Origin: an uncultured Dyadobacter sp.
GTDB lineage: Bacteria; Bacteroidota; Bacteroidia; Cytophagales; Spirosomataceae
NCBI RefSeq assembly: GCF_946482605.1
Contig: NZ_CAMLSE010000017.1
Coordinates: forward strand, 124,001-188,000
Direction of reading: 5' to 3'
DNA length: 64,000 nt
Part shown: one piece after another, positions 34,301 through 43,936 of the stretch
How positions within the stretch are numbered: the stretch's first letter is position 1
How the letters are laid out: each line of letters starts with the position of its first letter
Made by a program: the position numbers and the translations under genes
The notes under the pieces: model-generated
Databases searched by the model: none
Seen by the model: only the letters and a program-made list of their open reading frames with translations
Told to the model about the DNA's origin: nothing

Positions 34301-34951
34301 CTATTCGCTCCAAGGCGAATGCAGAATGCAATCGCAGAAGTTTTTGCGTTCGAAGTTCGGGATCATGTAAGCGCATACGTCGGCTTTGATATTGCCGAAA
34401 GTCGTGTCGGTTTTGTGCGCGAAGCCCGAAAAGAACGTCGGGATGATCTTGTTTTTGAAGCCGTTGCGCGGAAATGCGGAGAGGATCTCCGTGCGGTGCC
34501 GTTCGCTCAGGTGCTCGTAGCCTTCGCCCATGACATCGAGCCCCACCCCGGAATACAGCAACGCGACCTCAGGTTCCTTGTACTCCGCCACGCCGATGGT
34601 CGTATGCAAGGCAATGGCGTCCCATACGAGTTGAAGAGATTCCTTGGGCAACCCATTGCTTTTCAAAAACGCCCGGGCGGCATCGGCTCCATCCACTTCG
34701 AAGCGTTTGTCGGGACTGCTGTAATGCTTCGTGAGGCCGAGGTCATGGAACACCGCACTGATGTACAGCAGCTCGGGATCGTAATGCTGGTTTTCGCGGT
34801 TGCCATTCAGTGAGGCAAACAGAAATACGCGCAATGAATGATTGTAAATAAACTCGGTACCATGTTCGAGCAGGAGGTCGGTGGCATCGTTGGCGAGCTT
34901 GCTGTCGGGAATGCGGATACCCGCGATGTTGTGCAATCTGTTGGCAGACAT
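34301..34951 (-). CDS. HD domain protein, cyanamide hydratase-like
   Basis: 216 residues. The metal site of HD phosphohydrolase-fold proteins is visible: NHSLRVFLFA (near 38), FHDLGLTKHY (HD near 70) and AIALHTTIGVAEY (near 115). The N-terminal GIRIPDSKLANDAT and the SLRVFLF motif resemble cyanamide hydratase-type proteins, which hydrate cyanamide to urea, rather than nucleotide phosphohydrolases. Conserved residues after the HD motif support membership, but substrate is not provable from sequence alone. Transcription is with the neighbouring minus-strand genes. Confidence 0.8.
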   Translation of the reverse strand: MSANRLHNIAGIRIPDSKLANDATDLLLEHGTEFIYNHSLRVFLFASLNGNRENQHYDPELLYISAVFHDLGLTKHYSSPDKRFEVDGADAARAFLKSNGLPKESLQLVWDAIALHTTIGVAEYKEPEVALLYSGVGLDVMGEGYEHLSERHRTEILSAFPRNGFKNKIIPTFFSGFAHKTDTTFGNIKADVCAYMIPNFERKNFCDCILHSPWSE

Positions 34952-35021
34952 GAATTTATCGATTTTTGTTTCGACAAAATTAGGCTGCCTGCGAAGGTCG
35001 GGGAATGTCAGATTTTACAGA

Positions 35022-35867
35022 TCACCTGCCAAAATTGACGAAACGCGTCCGGTAATCCTGGGGCGACATGGCTGCATTTTTCTTGAAAAAATGACTGAAC
35101 TGCTCCGGTGTGCTGAAATGTAGCAGATAGGCGATCTCCTTCACCGGCTGGGACGAAAATTGCAGCGAGCGCTTGGCTTCGGCGATCAGCTGCCCATTGA
35201 TGATCTCCTTGGCACCTTTGCCGCCGCAACGCTTGCAGATGTCGGTCAGGCGGCGGGCCGGGATGTTCAGTTCGGCGGCATATTCGGACACTTCGTGCAC
35301 GGACTGGTATTTCCTGCTCACGAGTTCGATAAACTGGCGGTACACCTGTTTTTCATAATTATCAAAACCAGCCCCGGCCTCGGCATTGATATTGGCTATC
35401 TTGATCATGATGATTTTCAGGTAAGCAGCCAATGCATCCAGTTTGTTGACATAATCGCTGGTGTTGAATTCGTTGCAGAGCGTTTCGAACAGGAAAGTCA
35501 ATTCCTGTCCATTCACCTCGGTCAGCGGCAGGCATTGGTTTTCAGCCGTATTGTTGAACAAAACAGCCTTGCAGTTGCTGGCGCTGCCCGGTGTTCTTTC
35601 CCAGAAACAATCCCCGAAACTCAGCTCGTAACCTTGCGCGGCAGAGGAAGTCGTGTACCGGCAAAGCTGCCCTTTTGAAAGGAGGAATAGTTTATCGCCG
35701 GTGAATGGAAATGCAACGCCGTCGATTTCGATCTCACCGTGCGCCTGCTGCGTGAAGATAATGCGGTGGTAACCCAGTCTTTCGGGCACCCGACCATTAC
35801 GCGCGGCATCTTCCAGACGAACGACTGAAAAGGAGTCTTTGATGTCTTTTTCGAAGCTGAAATCCAT
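35022..35867 (-). CDS. AraC family transcriptional regulator
   Basis: 281 residues with a cupin-like N-terminus (HRIIFTQQAHGEIEIDG, TGDKLFLLSKGQ) and a C-terminal AraC double HTH (YAAELNIPARRLTDICKRC, AYLLHFSTPEQFSHFFKKN). A good promoter lies 44 bases before the ATG. It probably controls the downstream HD and DUF1772-like genes, or the divergent esterase 118 bases away. Confidence 0.9.
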   Translation of the reverse strand: MDFSFEKDIKDSFSVVRLEDAARNGRVPERLGYHRIIFTQQAHGEIEIDGVAFPFTGDKLFLLSKGQLCRYTTSSAAQGYELSFGDCFWERTPGSASNCKAVLFNNTAENQCLPLTEVNGQELTFLFETLCNEFNTSDYVNKLDALAAYLKIIMIKIANINAEAGAGFDNYEKQVYRQFIELVSRKYQSVHEVSEYAAELNIPARRLTDICKRCGGKGAKEIINGQLIAEAKRSLQFSSQPVKEIAYLLHFSTPEQFSHFFKKNAAMSPQDYRTRFVNFGR

Positions 35868-35910
35868 GTGTAATGCGCGGTGTTGATAGGGTAATCACGG
35901 AAGGTCGCTT

Positions 35911-35941
35911 AAAAGTTAATCCAAAAGCATTGAACCTGCAA
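35911..35941 (-). promoter_or_regulatory. Promoter for the AraC gene at 35867
   Basis: On the minus strand TTG (35941-35939), 20 bases, TAACTTTT (35918-35911): a good Bacteroidota promoter. Confidence 0.6.
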
Positions 35942-35985
35942 CGGGGCTGTTTCGTTGGTCAGGAAATGTCACGTCTTCATTACCG

Positions 35986-36972
35986 ATGTCACTGATCATC
36001 TTTCTGCCACTTGCCGGGGTGCCGATCGCTCTTTTCCTGTATTGCTATCGGTGGAATGTGTTTCATCCGTTGAAAAAAGGCCGGGTTGTAGCCGGCGGAT
36101 TGGAACGAACCTTTCTTTACCACGTTCCCAGGCACCTGAAACCGCATTCGAAACTGGTGATCGTTTACCACGGCAGCACGCTGAAAGCCTGGATGATGCA
36201 GATCCTCACAGGCCACGAGTTTGATCTGCTCGCCGACCGCGACCAGGATGCGATCATCGTGTATCCGCAGGGTTTTAAGGGATATTGGAATGGCTGCACC
36301 CCCGACACGCCGGTACCGGCCGGCCAGCCGGCTGTGGATGACATCGGTTTCACGCGCCAGCTGATCGATTTTTTCATCCATGACTATGCGACCGACCCAG
36401 CCGAAGTTTATGCCGTCGGTTTTTCCCATGGCGGACAAATGGTGATCAGACTGGCCAATGCGCAACCCGGTTGGTTTAAAAGCTTTGCCGTCATCAGCGC
36501 TAATTTACCGGCTGGGGACCCTAGCCCATTCAAAGGTATCCAGGAGCCTGTCTCGCTCATGTATGTCAGCGGGATGGCCGATCCCGTGGTCCCGTACAGA
36601 GGCGGTGCGCTAGTGCTGAATGGTCGGGCGTTCGGAAGCGTGGAAAGTACCGTACGCAGCCTTGAACACTGGCTGGAAGCGGCTCAATGCGACCCGATCC
36701 CGCATTCGGTGCGCAAATACCCGGAAAGCCGGATGAAGGGCGCGGCGACCGCTATCCGCGAAAACTATCTTTCGGAGGCGACGGGCAAACAGGTCAGCTT
36801 CGTCAGGATCGTCGATGGCGGCCACACGCTTCCCAATGCAAATTTCCGCATTTCGAGCCGTTCGATGGGCTATATGAACCGGGATATCGACTTGCCTGTG
36901 GTGATCTGGGAGTTTTTTAAGGGGCTGGATGCAGTTCACACACACCACCACCATCATCACCATTCGCATTGA
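35986..36972 (+). CDS. PHB depolymerase / feruloyl esterase-type alpha/beta hydrolase with a poly-His tail
   Basis: 328 residues. A hydrophobic N-terminus (about 1-20) anchors or exports it. The LpqC/PHB-depolymerase pattern is visible: nucleophile Ser in VGFSHGGQM, Asp in SGMADPVVPYRGG and His in VDGGHTLPN. Such enzymes cleave short polyester or feruloyl ester bonds. The last residues are a natural run of seven histidines (HTHHHHHHHSH), which could bind metal. The C-terminal 56 bases overlap the convergent ABC/M1 gene. Confidence 0.85.
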   Translation: MSLIIFLPLAGVPIALFLYCYRWNVFHPLKKGRVVAGGLERTFLYHVPRHLKPHSKLVIVYHGSTLKAWMMQILTGHEFDLLADRDQDAIIVYPQGFKGYWNGCTPDTPVPAGQPAVDDIGFTRQLIDFFIHDYATDPAEVYAVGFSHGGQMVIRLANAQPGWFKSFAVISANLPAGDPSPFKGIQEPVSLMYVSGMADPVVPYRGGALVLNGRAFGSVESTVRSLEHWLEAAQCDPIPHSVRKYPESRMKGAATAIRENYLSEATGKQVSFVRIVDGGHTLPNANFRISSRSMGYMNRDIDLPVVIWEFFKGLDAVHTHHHHHHHSH

Positions 36973-39900
36973 GGACATAACCCATTGGATCCAGCACCGC
37001 GAACGACGGTTTTCGATCGGTGGTAATGCGAAGGATGGTTTCGGACTTTGAAAAACGGTGTTTGCGTAAGTAGAGCGGCTTCGTCTGCTGGTTCCACTCA
37101 GCGGGCTGCGTATTAAAAACGCCGACTTCGAGATCGTCGTCCACCGGAACCGACTGTGCATGCGCGTCGGTTTCGTCCAGTTTCCGGACGTGGATTTGCA
37201 GAACGGTTTCAAACCGACCGTCTGGTAGTGATTTACACGACAATGCTTTTACACGGTTGTGATAGGTGATCACGCGGTTGAAATGAGCCTCGATCACTTT
37301 CACCTGTGCGGGCGTGGCTCCCCGGGCAAGCACGCGCACGAGATCGGCAGGCAGCGGTTTGTGGTTAGGGTATCCGTGTTGGCGAAGCAGGGTTTGAAGC
37401 GCCTGGTTCACATGCGTTTCGCCCAGCATTTCTTTTAAATTATATAATGCCAATCCACCTTTCTGGTAATGCACAAAAGGCTGATCGTAGGTCTGCACCA
37501 GCGGTAATTCACGTGTTCCGGCGGCACCCCTGAACGCGAAATAGAGTTGGTTGTCGGTATGGAGGTACTGTTGGAGCAGCATTTTTCCGAAACGTTTTTC
37601 GGCTACTACGGCTTCGGTGTACTTCGCCAGCGATTCTGTCAGTAATGCGTCGCCGGGGCCGTAGACCGGCGAGAGGCGGTTAGCCCACCATTGGTGCGCG
37701 GTTTCGTGCGCGGTGGTGGCATAGGTGTGGTTAAACCGGCGGCTGTCGCTGAAATCGCCCATGAAATTGATCTTTTCCTGACTGAAAATGACACCCGGAT
37801 AAGCCGTAGCGGAGCCGGGATACTGCGGTATTTCGGCCAGGGTGAGCTCGGGAAGCGGGTATCTGTCCCAATGCGCATGGCCGTAGCCGGCGGCATCCTG
37901 CATGGCCTGCATCATCGCCGGTACGTTGGCGCCATGCCCCGGCTGATGGCATACCCGGAATGTGACTCCCTGATAACGTTGTTCGGTGATCCGGTACCGC
38001 GCCGAGGCTAGCGCGAACATGGGGCGCATGGGCTTCGAAGATCTGTAATGAAAGTAGCGCCGTCCGCCGTTACGCTTCGTGCTCAGCAGTGTTCCCGGCG
38101 AGACGGCGTACTGGTCCGCGGCCGTGGTAATGAGGTTTTCAAAATCAATGAAATGGTAGTCGTGGTCGGTCGTAGTGCGGATAGTCCTTTCCGGCAGGCT
38201 GTTCTTTTGTCTGGTTGCTTTGTCATGGATCTCAAAATCAGAACGGTATCCCAGGTGAGGTACGAATTTTTCAAGCTCGATGTAGGTGCCATTGGTGACA
38301 ATGGAGTGCTCGCTGTTGAACGGAGCGAAAACCGGCCTGGTTACCTGCATTGCAAATTCCAGACGAATGGTGTCTCCCGGCATCAGCGGTTTTTGCAGGT
38401 CGTAGGCATAGCGGCCGAAGGGCTTGTCGGATGCTGCCGCATGTGCATTAGGGATTTCAAAACGGACGGTATTTACATCAGGGCCCAGGCCGGGCAAAAG
38501 ACGGATAATGGCCTCTGTCGACTCATTCCGAAGCAGGTAGCTGCCCCGGACGGTGTAGCGGTTTTCTTCCGGAAAAAGATCGGTACGGAGCCTGATGGCC
38601 TTAATGACCGGCTGCGCTACGTTTTCGATGGATTTGTATTTCCGCTCGTAAGCGACCTGCCACGACTCACTGGCCATCCCGGTTCGTTCGCTGGCCGTGG
38701 AAGTGGTTTGGGATTGAATGTACATGCCGGTACCCGCAAACAGCACCAGGCACATCGCAAAAGCGACAAAGGAAAGGCTGTTCCACCCCGACAGGCTTGC
38801 GCGTATCCTCGCCAGCCGGGTATCGTGCCCGCTAGGTGTTCGGGCGTGCATACCGGCCAGCACGAGCGCACACGCCAGCAGGAGCCAATAGCACATATAG
38901 CCGTGGAATGCGACCCCGGGTGTCCCCCAGCCATTGAAATCGGAGTAGCGCATGCCTGGCGTGATCGCAAACCGGAACAGATAACTTTCCATTCCCAGTC
39001 TCCGGCCAAAAATGAAAATGGCGATCAGCAGCCCGCTGACGAACATGCCCAGGTATTTGTTTGAAAAAATGGTTTGAATAAAAATTACCAGTACCGCAAA
39101 AAGGACGAGCGGCATGCCGCAGTAATAGTACAATGACAGGTAAATGCCCCATTGAAAAGGATGGGCACCTGCAAAGCCCTGCACGGCTGCGCCGGTGGCT
39201 ATGTGGACAGTAATCAGGGACAAGATCAGCGTAATGAGGACCGCCAGTTTGGAAAGGAAGATCACCCCGCTACGGACCGGTGTCGGGCTGATCAATGCCT
39301 GCATGCCAAACGTCCTTTCGCGGTGCACGAGCTCGGCCGCGTAAAAGACAATGAGCAGGAGCGCGGGCCGCATGGCCAGCAGCTGTTCGGCGATTACGCC
39401 GGTGGTGACATGGCTTCGGATTCCGTAAATCCCGTTGCTGAGGTTTTCGAATAATTCTAAGGCATTGAAAAACACCCAAAGTGCCATCGTCATCCACCAC
39501 AACACCTGGCTGAAAACGCTCCGCGCATCGAGCTGCCACTGGGAGAACCAGGTTGCAAATGTGTAGGAGAGGGTATTAGTCTCGGTTTGAACAGGCGAAT
39601 AGAAGGCGTGCGTGCGGATAACTCCCTTTTCTGCATTCGCTTTTCCTATACTTTTTTCGCCGGAGACCTCAAATTTGAAACGTAAAAAGGACAAGTAGAG
39701 CAGCATTACCGATATGCCCAGCCACAACAGCCGGTTCAGCAGGAAGGGTGCGGAAAGCGGGAAGAGCGATGAGTTGCGCATGGCCGTCGACCAGCTCCTG
39801 GTTTCACCGAAGAATGCCGTGAACCCGAACGGATCGATCAGAATGGACAGGTAACCCGGACCTCCCGGTTTGAGCGTCGCGCCGGCCATGATGGGCGAAT

Positions 39901-40468
39901 TGCCAAGGATCGAAGCTACGAAATAGAGGATGAAGGTCAGGACCCCGGCCGCGTAAACGAAACGCGCATGGCGCGTCAGCAGGGCGGCAACAAGCAGGAT
40001 AGCACTACAAAAAACGATGTTCGGGATGCCGAAAACCAGCAGCGGGTACAGGAAGTGACTGATCCGGAACGGCCCCAGATGTTCCGACGATATAGTCGGC
40101 ATGGCCAGGCCTACACCAGCCAAAGCCAGGATCAGGACAGTGGTCATCGCGATCAGCAGCCCGGTGAGCCGGACCAAGAAATAGGTCTGTTTGCGGATGC
40201 CGGTGGCAAAAACCAGCGGCTCCATCTGGTAATGTCCGTCGCGCAGTACTACCGATGCGCAGGCCAGCGTGATCGTAAAAATACCGAACAGGGAAAGCAG
40301 GCACAGGATCATCTGGATGACGTAAGGGGCATTGTGATGCACATCCGGGCCGCCAAAGCTGCCGTAGGTCATCAGCATCCCCAGCCCGAAGAAAAGCACG
40401 GCACTCAGGCGAAAAGTGATCTGACGGAAATGATACCGCAGTTCAAAAAGAAGCAGCTCAATGAACAT
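36917..40468 (-). CDS. ABC transporter permease fused to an M1-family aminopeptidase
   Basis: 1183 residues from ATG 40468 (MFIELLLFELRYHFRQ), preceded by an excellent GGAGG. The first 560 residues hold two blocks of about six membrane helices, like ABC-2 permeases. After a further helix (about 570-590) comes an extracytoplasmic M1 gluzincin domain: HETAHQWW (zinc HExxH) with the third ligand Glu about 18 residues later in LLTESLAKYTE. The classic GxMEN exopeptidase motif is not evident, so substrate binding may differ. The gene overlaps its ATPase by 11 bases. It may export and trim a peptide or sense envelope damage. Confidence 0.88.
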   Translation of the reverse strand: MFIELLLFELRYHFRQITFRLSAVLFFGLGMLMTYGSFGGPDVHHNAPYVIQMILCLLSLFGIFTITLACASVVLRDGHYQMEPLVFATGIRKQTYFLVRLTGLLIAMTTVLILALAGVGLAMPTISSEHLGPFRISHFLYPLLVFGIPNIVFCSAILLVAALLTRHARFVYAAGVLTFILYFVASILGNSPIMAGATLKPGGPGYLSILIDPFGFTAFFGETRSWSTAMRNSSLFPLSAPFLLNRLLWLGISVMLLYLSFLRFKFEVSGEKSIGKANAEKGVIRTHAFYSPVQTETNTLSYTFATWFSQWQLDARSVFSQVLWWMTMALWVFFNALELFENLSNGIYGIRSHVTTGVIAEQLLAMRPALLLIVFYAAELVHRERTFGMQALISPTPVRSGVIFLSKLAVLITLILSLITVHIATGAAVQGFAGAHPFQWGIYLSLYYYCGMPLVLFAVLVIFIQTIFSNKYLGMFVSGLLIAIFIFGRRLGMESYLFRFAITPGMRYSDFNGWGTPGVAFHGYMCYWLLLACALVLAGMHARTPSGHDTRLARIRASLSGWNSLSFVAFAMCLVLFAGTGMYIQSQTTSTASERTGMASESWQVAYERKYKSIENVAQPVIKAIRLRTDLFPEENRYTVRGSYLLRNESTEAIIRLLPGLGPDVNTVRFEIPNAHAAASDKPFGRYAYDLQKPLMPGDTIRLEFAMQVTRPVFAPFNSEHSIVTNGTYIELEKFVPHLGYRSDFEIHDKATRQKNSLPERTIRTTTDHDYHFIDFENLITTAADQYAVSPGTLLSTKRNGGRRYFHYRSSKPMRPMFALASARYRITEQRYQGVTFRVCHQPGHGANVPAMMQAMQDAAGYGHAHWDRYPLPELTLAEIPQYPGSATAYPGVIFSQEKINFMGDFSDSRRFNHTYATTAHETAHQWWANRLSPVYGPGDALLTESLAKYTEAVVAEKRFGKMLLQQYLHTDNQLYFAFRGAAGTRELPLVQTYDQPFVHYQKGGLALYNLKEMLGETHVNQALQTLLRQHGYPNHKPLPADLVRVLARGATPAQVKVIEAHFNRVITYHNRVKALSCKSLPDGRFETVLQIHVRKLDETDAHAQSVPVDDDLEVGVFNTQPAEWNQQTKPLYLRKHRFSKSETILRITTDRKPSFAVLDPMGYVLNANGDDGGGVCELHPAP

Positions 40469-41351
40469 GCTGCACCTCCTTCCCTGCACCGGCTAGAGTG
40501 GCGAAGTACACCGCTTCGAGTTCTGGTTTCAATGCCTCGAAACCGGCGTCGGGGCGCTGGTCGGAGAGCACGTGGGCCTGAATCCGGCCGGCAATGCGAC
40601 GGGTTGCAATGACGCGGAACGTTGCCTCCAACAGCGGGAGCTCTTCTTTGGTCACCATTTTTTGCCAGATCCGGCCGTTCAATGCGCCGGTCAGCGAGGC
40701 GGGTTTCCCCTGCAATACCACACGTCCGCCCGCGAGCACGGCCATTTCGGGGCAGAGGTCATGTACATCTTCCACAATGTGCGTCGACAGGACCACGACG
40801 ATCTGCTCGCCGATCTCGCTCAGCAGGTCGTGGAAACGGTTCCGTTCGGACGGGTCGAGGCCTGCGGTAGGCTCGTCCACGATCACCAGTTGCGGATTGC
40901 CGAGCAATGCCTGCGCGACGCCGAACCGTTGCCGCATGCCACCAGAGAAGGTGCTTACGGCCTGCTTCCGCCGGGTGTACAGGTTGGTGAGTTGCAACAA
41001 AGCCGCTACTTGTTCGCCCCGCTGCTTTTTGTCAGATATTCCTTTCAAAACAGCCAGGTGATCGAGTAACGATGCGGCTGAAATACCCGGATACACGCCG
41101 AAATCCTGAGGCAGGTAGCCCAGCCGGGAACGGAGCCAGCGCGGATGGGAATGGATATCCTGGCCATCGAACACGACCGCGCCGCTGTCGGGCAGAGCTA
41201 ACGTGGCGAGGATGCGCATCAGGGTGGATTTGCCCGCGCCGTTGGGGCCCAGCAGGCCGAACAGGCCATTTGGAATGTTCAACGAAACCTGGTCGAGCGC
41301 CCGTATACCGCCGGGATAGGTCTTGGAAAGGTTGGAGATGTTCAATCGCAT
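40458..41351 (-). CDS. ABC transporter ATP-binding protein
   Basis: 297 residues: Walker A (GPNGAGKSTL, near 37-46), Q-loop (LGYLPQDFGVYPG), signature FSGGMRQRFGVA, Walker B (LVIVDEPTAGLD) and H-loop (STHIVED). It is the CcmA/BcrA type that powers ABC-2-like permeases. It overlaps and precedes the permease-peptidase gene in the same operon, so both form one transporter. The divergent LytS/LytR pair 99 or so bases away may control it. Confidence 0.93.
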   Translation of the reverse strand: MRLNISNLSKTYPGGIRALDQVSLNIPNGLFGLLGPNGAGKSTLMRILATLALPDSGAVVFDGQDIHSHPRWLRSRLGYLPQDFGVYPGISAASLLDHLAVLKGISDKKQRGEQVAALLQLTNLYTRRKQAVSTFSGGMRQRFGVAQALLGNPQLVIVDEPTAGLDPSERNRFHDLLSEIGEQIVVVLSTHIVEDVHDLCPEMAVLAGGRVVLQGKPASLTGALNGRIWQKMVTKEELPLLEATFRVIATRRIAGRIQAHVLSDQRPDAGFEALKPELEAVYFATLAGAGKEVQHVH

Positions 41352-41511
41352 CGGATCTGTTTTGAATCGTGGAACTCAAAAGTCGATACGGTTGCCCGCA
41401 GCGCCAATTAATAGTGAAGAGGGACGGAGATCCGGTGACGAACGTCCCGAATGCATTCATTTCCGCCTTGCCGAACCTATGTCACCGGAATCCGGACGGT
41501 CGTCATTATTT

Positions 41512-41543
41512 TTTGGAAGCGACTGCCGCCGCCGGTTTCTTTG
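41512..41543 (+). promoter_or_regulatory. Promoter for the LytS/LytR pair
   Basis: TTTG (41512-41515), 20 bases, TTTCTTTG (41536-41543). It fits the -33/-7 pattern with one mismatch and lies 21 bases before the start. Confidence 0.55.
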
Positions 41544-41564
41544 CATCAAACCAATCCGAATCCT

Positions 41565-43043
41565 ATGTTCAGCACACTCACACGCCGGCAGGATAGCCTG
41601 CTTTATCTGGCGACCCTTTGCTGGTTATCCATAGCCAATGTATGGGGAGGCGACGGCGGTCAATGGCAGACATACTGGAATGCGCTGTTGGTATCGGTGC
41701 TGTTCTGGTTTCCTGGTTTCTGGCTGGCCTGGCAGCGGGAAAGTAAAGCCGAAGGCCGTTTCGAGGGACGCAGCCGGTTTTACTGGCGGCTTTTCTGGGG
41801 CTGCTATCTGCCTGTCGTCATGGTTCTTTCGGGGAGTTTGATGCGTCCGGGCGTACAGATGTGGTCGGTCGTTTTTCAGGGCGGGATCTGCATTGCAATA
41901 TTGGAATGCGTGCTGATCCTGACGAGCCAGTACCTGAGTAACCTGCCCGCATTCAAGCGGATCCACGCGATAAGCCTTGAAAAAGCCGTGTTGCTTACCA
42001 TTATCGTCTGGGCGATGATACTGGGCGGAATGGCGGTTTCCAGCCTGGACAACCCGGTTTATCACACGAAGGAGCAATTGCTGATCGGTTTCGAGCTCGA
42101 TCTGTTCAAAATTGCGCGGAGATTTCCCACGTTTTTGGGCTACACGGCACAGTTACTGCTCATGTATCTCACAGGCTTTTTCTTCTTTTATATCAACAGC
42201 AAATGGCTGGTACCGCAGGTGCTGAAAGATCACGGCGCCTTGCGCTATATGCTTTGCGGATTGGCCGTCGTAGGTTTTTCCTACCCATTTTTAGGCGTAT
42301 TGCTGGCAAACCTGCCGCTGAGCAAATTGCTGGGCAACCTGTTTTCCTCTTATCCGTTTGACGGTGAGAACGCGTTCGGGGCCGTCCTTGTGCTGGGGAT
42401 CAGCCTGCCGGTGCTGCTGGCCATCCAATGGACACGTCAAAATAATCAGATCAGCGCATTGGAAAAGGAAAAGTCCCGGGCTGAGCTCGACTTGCTGAAA
42501 CAGCAGCTTAACCCGCATTTTTTCTTCAACACCCTCAATAACCTGTATGCATTGAGCCTGCAACGGTCGGAGCAGACGCCGGAGAGCATTCTGCAACTGT
42601 CGGACCTGATGCGGTATGTGATCTATAAAGCCAAGGAGCCGCTGGTTAGTATCGGCGACGAAGTGCGATACCTGGAAGACTATCTGCAATTGCAGCAGAT
42701 CCGTCTCCGCAAACACCTCGATCTGCGCTTTGAAAAAGACATAAAGGACGACGCGCCCGGCATTGCACCGCTTTTGCTGATCGTTTTTGTCGAGAATGCA
42801 TTCAAGCACGGTATCGAGCAGGCGGAGCGCGATGCATTTCTGCATATATCGCTCCGTGCGGGCAGTACTTCCCTGTTTTTTAGCTGTAAAAATTCAATTG
42901 AACCTCATCCGGAAGCACAGGAAGGGATCGGATTAAGTAACTTGCGGCAGCGTCTGGCGTTACTTTACCCCGGAAAACACCGAATGGCAACGGTTGATGA
43001 TGGACAGACTTTTACCGCTGAACTCGAATTGCAATTCGTATGA
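41565..43043 (+). CDS. LytS-type sensor histidine kinase
   Basis: 492 residues from ATG 41565 (MFSTLTRRQDSLLYLA); the upstream in-frame ATG at 41451 would lie before the promoter. Seven or so membrane helices fill about residues 12-305. A coiled coil and the His_kinase domain follow (QLNPHFFFNTLNNLYAL, with the phospho-accepting His) and an ATPase region (VENAFKHG N-box, GIGLSNLRQRL). It overlaps its response regulator by four bases (ATGA). It probably senses the envelope or a peptide linked to the divergent ABC/M1 transporter. Confidence 0.93.
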   Translation: MFSTLTRRQDSLLYLATLCWLSIANVWGGDGGQWQTYWNALLVSVLFWFPGFWLAWQRESKAEGRFEGRSRFYWRLFWGCYLPVVMVLSGSLMRPGVQMWSVVFQGGICIAILECVLILTSQYLSNLPAFKRIHAISLEKAVLLTIIVWAMILGGMAVSSLDNPVYHTKEQLLIGFELDLFKIARRFPTFLGYTAQLLLMYLTGFFFFYINSKWLVPQVLKDHGALRYMLCGLAVVGFSYPFLGVLLANLPLSKLLGNLFSSYPFDGENAFGAVLVLGISLPVLLAIQWTRQNNQISALEKEKSRAELDLLKQQLNPHFFFNTLNNLYALSLQRSEQTPESILQLSDLMRYVIYKAKEPLVSIGDEVRYLEDYLQLQQIRLRKHLDLRFEKDIKDDAPGIAPLLLIVFVENAFKHGIEQAERDAFLHISLRAGSTSLFFSCKNSIEPHPEAQEGIGLSNLRQRLALLYPGKHRMATVDDGQTFTAELELQFV

Positions 43044-43765
43044 ACCTGCGTTGCCTGATCGTTGACGATGAACCCCTGGCGCATGATATCATCCTGCGCT
43101 ACATGGAGGATGTCCCCTTTCTTGAAAAAGCGGGGCAGTGCTATCTGGCGACCGAAGCATTCGCATTCCTGAGCAACCATGCCGTCGACCTTATTTTTCT
43201 CGATATCCGGATGCCCAAGCTCACCGGGCTCGATTTCCTGCGCACGCTGCGGCAGCCTCCGCTCGTGGTCATCACGTCCGCATACGAGGAGCACGCACTC
43301 GAAAGCTTCGAACTGGAAGTAGTGGACTACCTGCTGAAACCCTTCCGGTTCGACCGTTTCCTGAAAGCAGCCAACCGGACCCTGGAACTACATACCTTGC
43401 GGAAACAGGGCGCAGGAGGCGTCCCCAGCCCTGAAATTCCGTTGCAAACGGCCGAGAGCGGACAGATCTACATCAAATCCGATAAGAAGCTCGTGCAAAT
43501 GGCGCTCGAAGAGGTTTGTTATCTGGAAAGCCTGGGCAACTACGTCAAGGTTTGGGGTGAGCAGGGTTTTTTATTGACACAAAGGACATTGAGCAGCTTT
43601 GAGGAACAATTGCCGGGTGAAACTTTCATCCGTATTCACAAATCATTCATCCTGAACAAAAAATTTGTTCATTACATCGAAGGCAACGTGATCCGGTTGC
43701 GGAATGGAAGGGATTTGCCGCTCGGTAAAACGTTTAAGCACGTTATCAGAATGTTTCCGGGGTAA
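43040..43765 (+). CDS. LytTR family response regulator
   Basis: 241 residues. The receiver domain (1-120) has the acidic pocket (VDDEPLAHD), the phosphorylation site Asp in LIFLDIRMPK and the Lys of LLKPFRF. The LytTR DNA-binding domain (about 140-241) shows YLESLGNYVKVW and FIRIHKSFILNKKFV. It is the partner of the kinase it overlaps, and likely targets are the transporter genes next to it. Confidence 0.94.
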   Translation: MNLRCLIVDDEPLAHDIILRYMEDVPFLEKAGQCYLATEAFAFLSNHAVDLIFLDIRMPKLTGLDFLRTLRQPPLVVITSAYEEHALESFELEVVDYLLKPFRFDRFLKAANRTLELHTLRKQGAGGVPSPEIPLQTAESGQIYIKSDKKLVQMALEEVCYLESLGNYVKVWGEQGFLLTQRTLSSFEEQLPGETFIRIHKSFILNKKFVHYIEGNVIRLRNGRDLPLGKTFKHVIRMFPG

Positions 43766-43867
43766 GGAATCTGGTTATATTTTGGTAATATGCCGTGAAT
43801 AAATTGGGATGATTCAATAAACTGCATTTCGGGTGGTCAGGAACGCTCGGGAAGCGTTGGCAAGGCC

Positions 43868-43898
43868 TTGAAATTCTAATTCAGGCTGGATATATTTG
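43868..43898 (+). promoter_or_regulatory. Promoter for the 43937-45725 operon
   Basis: TTG (43868-43870), exactly 20 bases, TATATTTG (43891-43898): a perfect -7 and good -33. It serves the next three genes. Confidence 0.7.
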
Positions 43899-43936
43899 TT
43901 TCTACACCTAATACCGGACCTGCACCCGTCAACTGA

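Noticed and set aside
36930..36972. Poly-histidine codons taken as cloning-vector tag or contamination
   Set aside because: The sequence is continuous with the esterase and also codes for the convergent ABC/M1 protein's end on the other strand.
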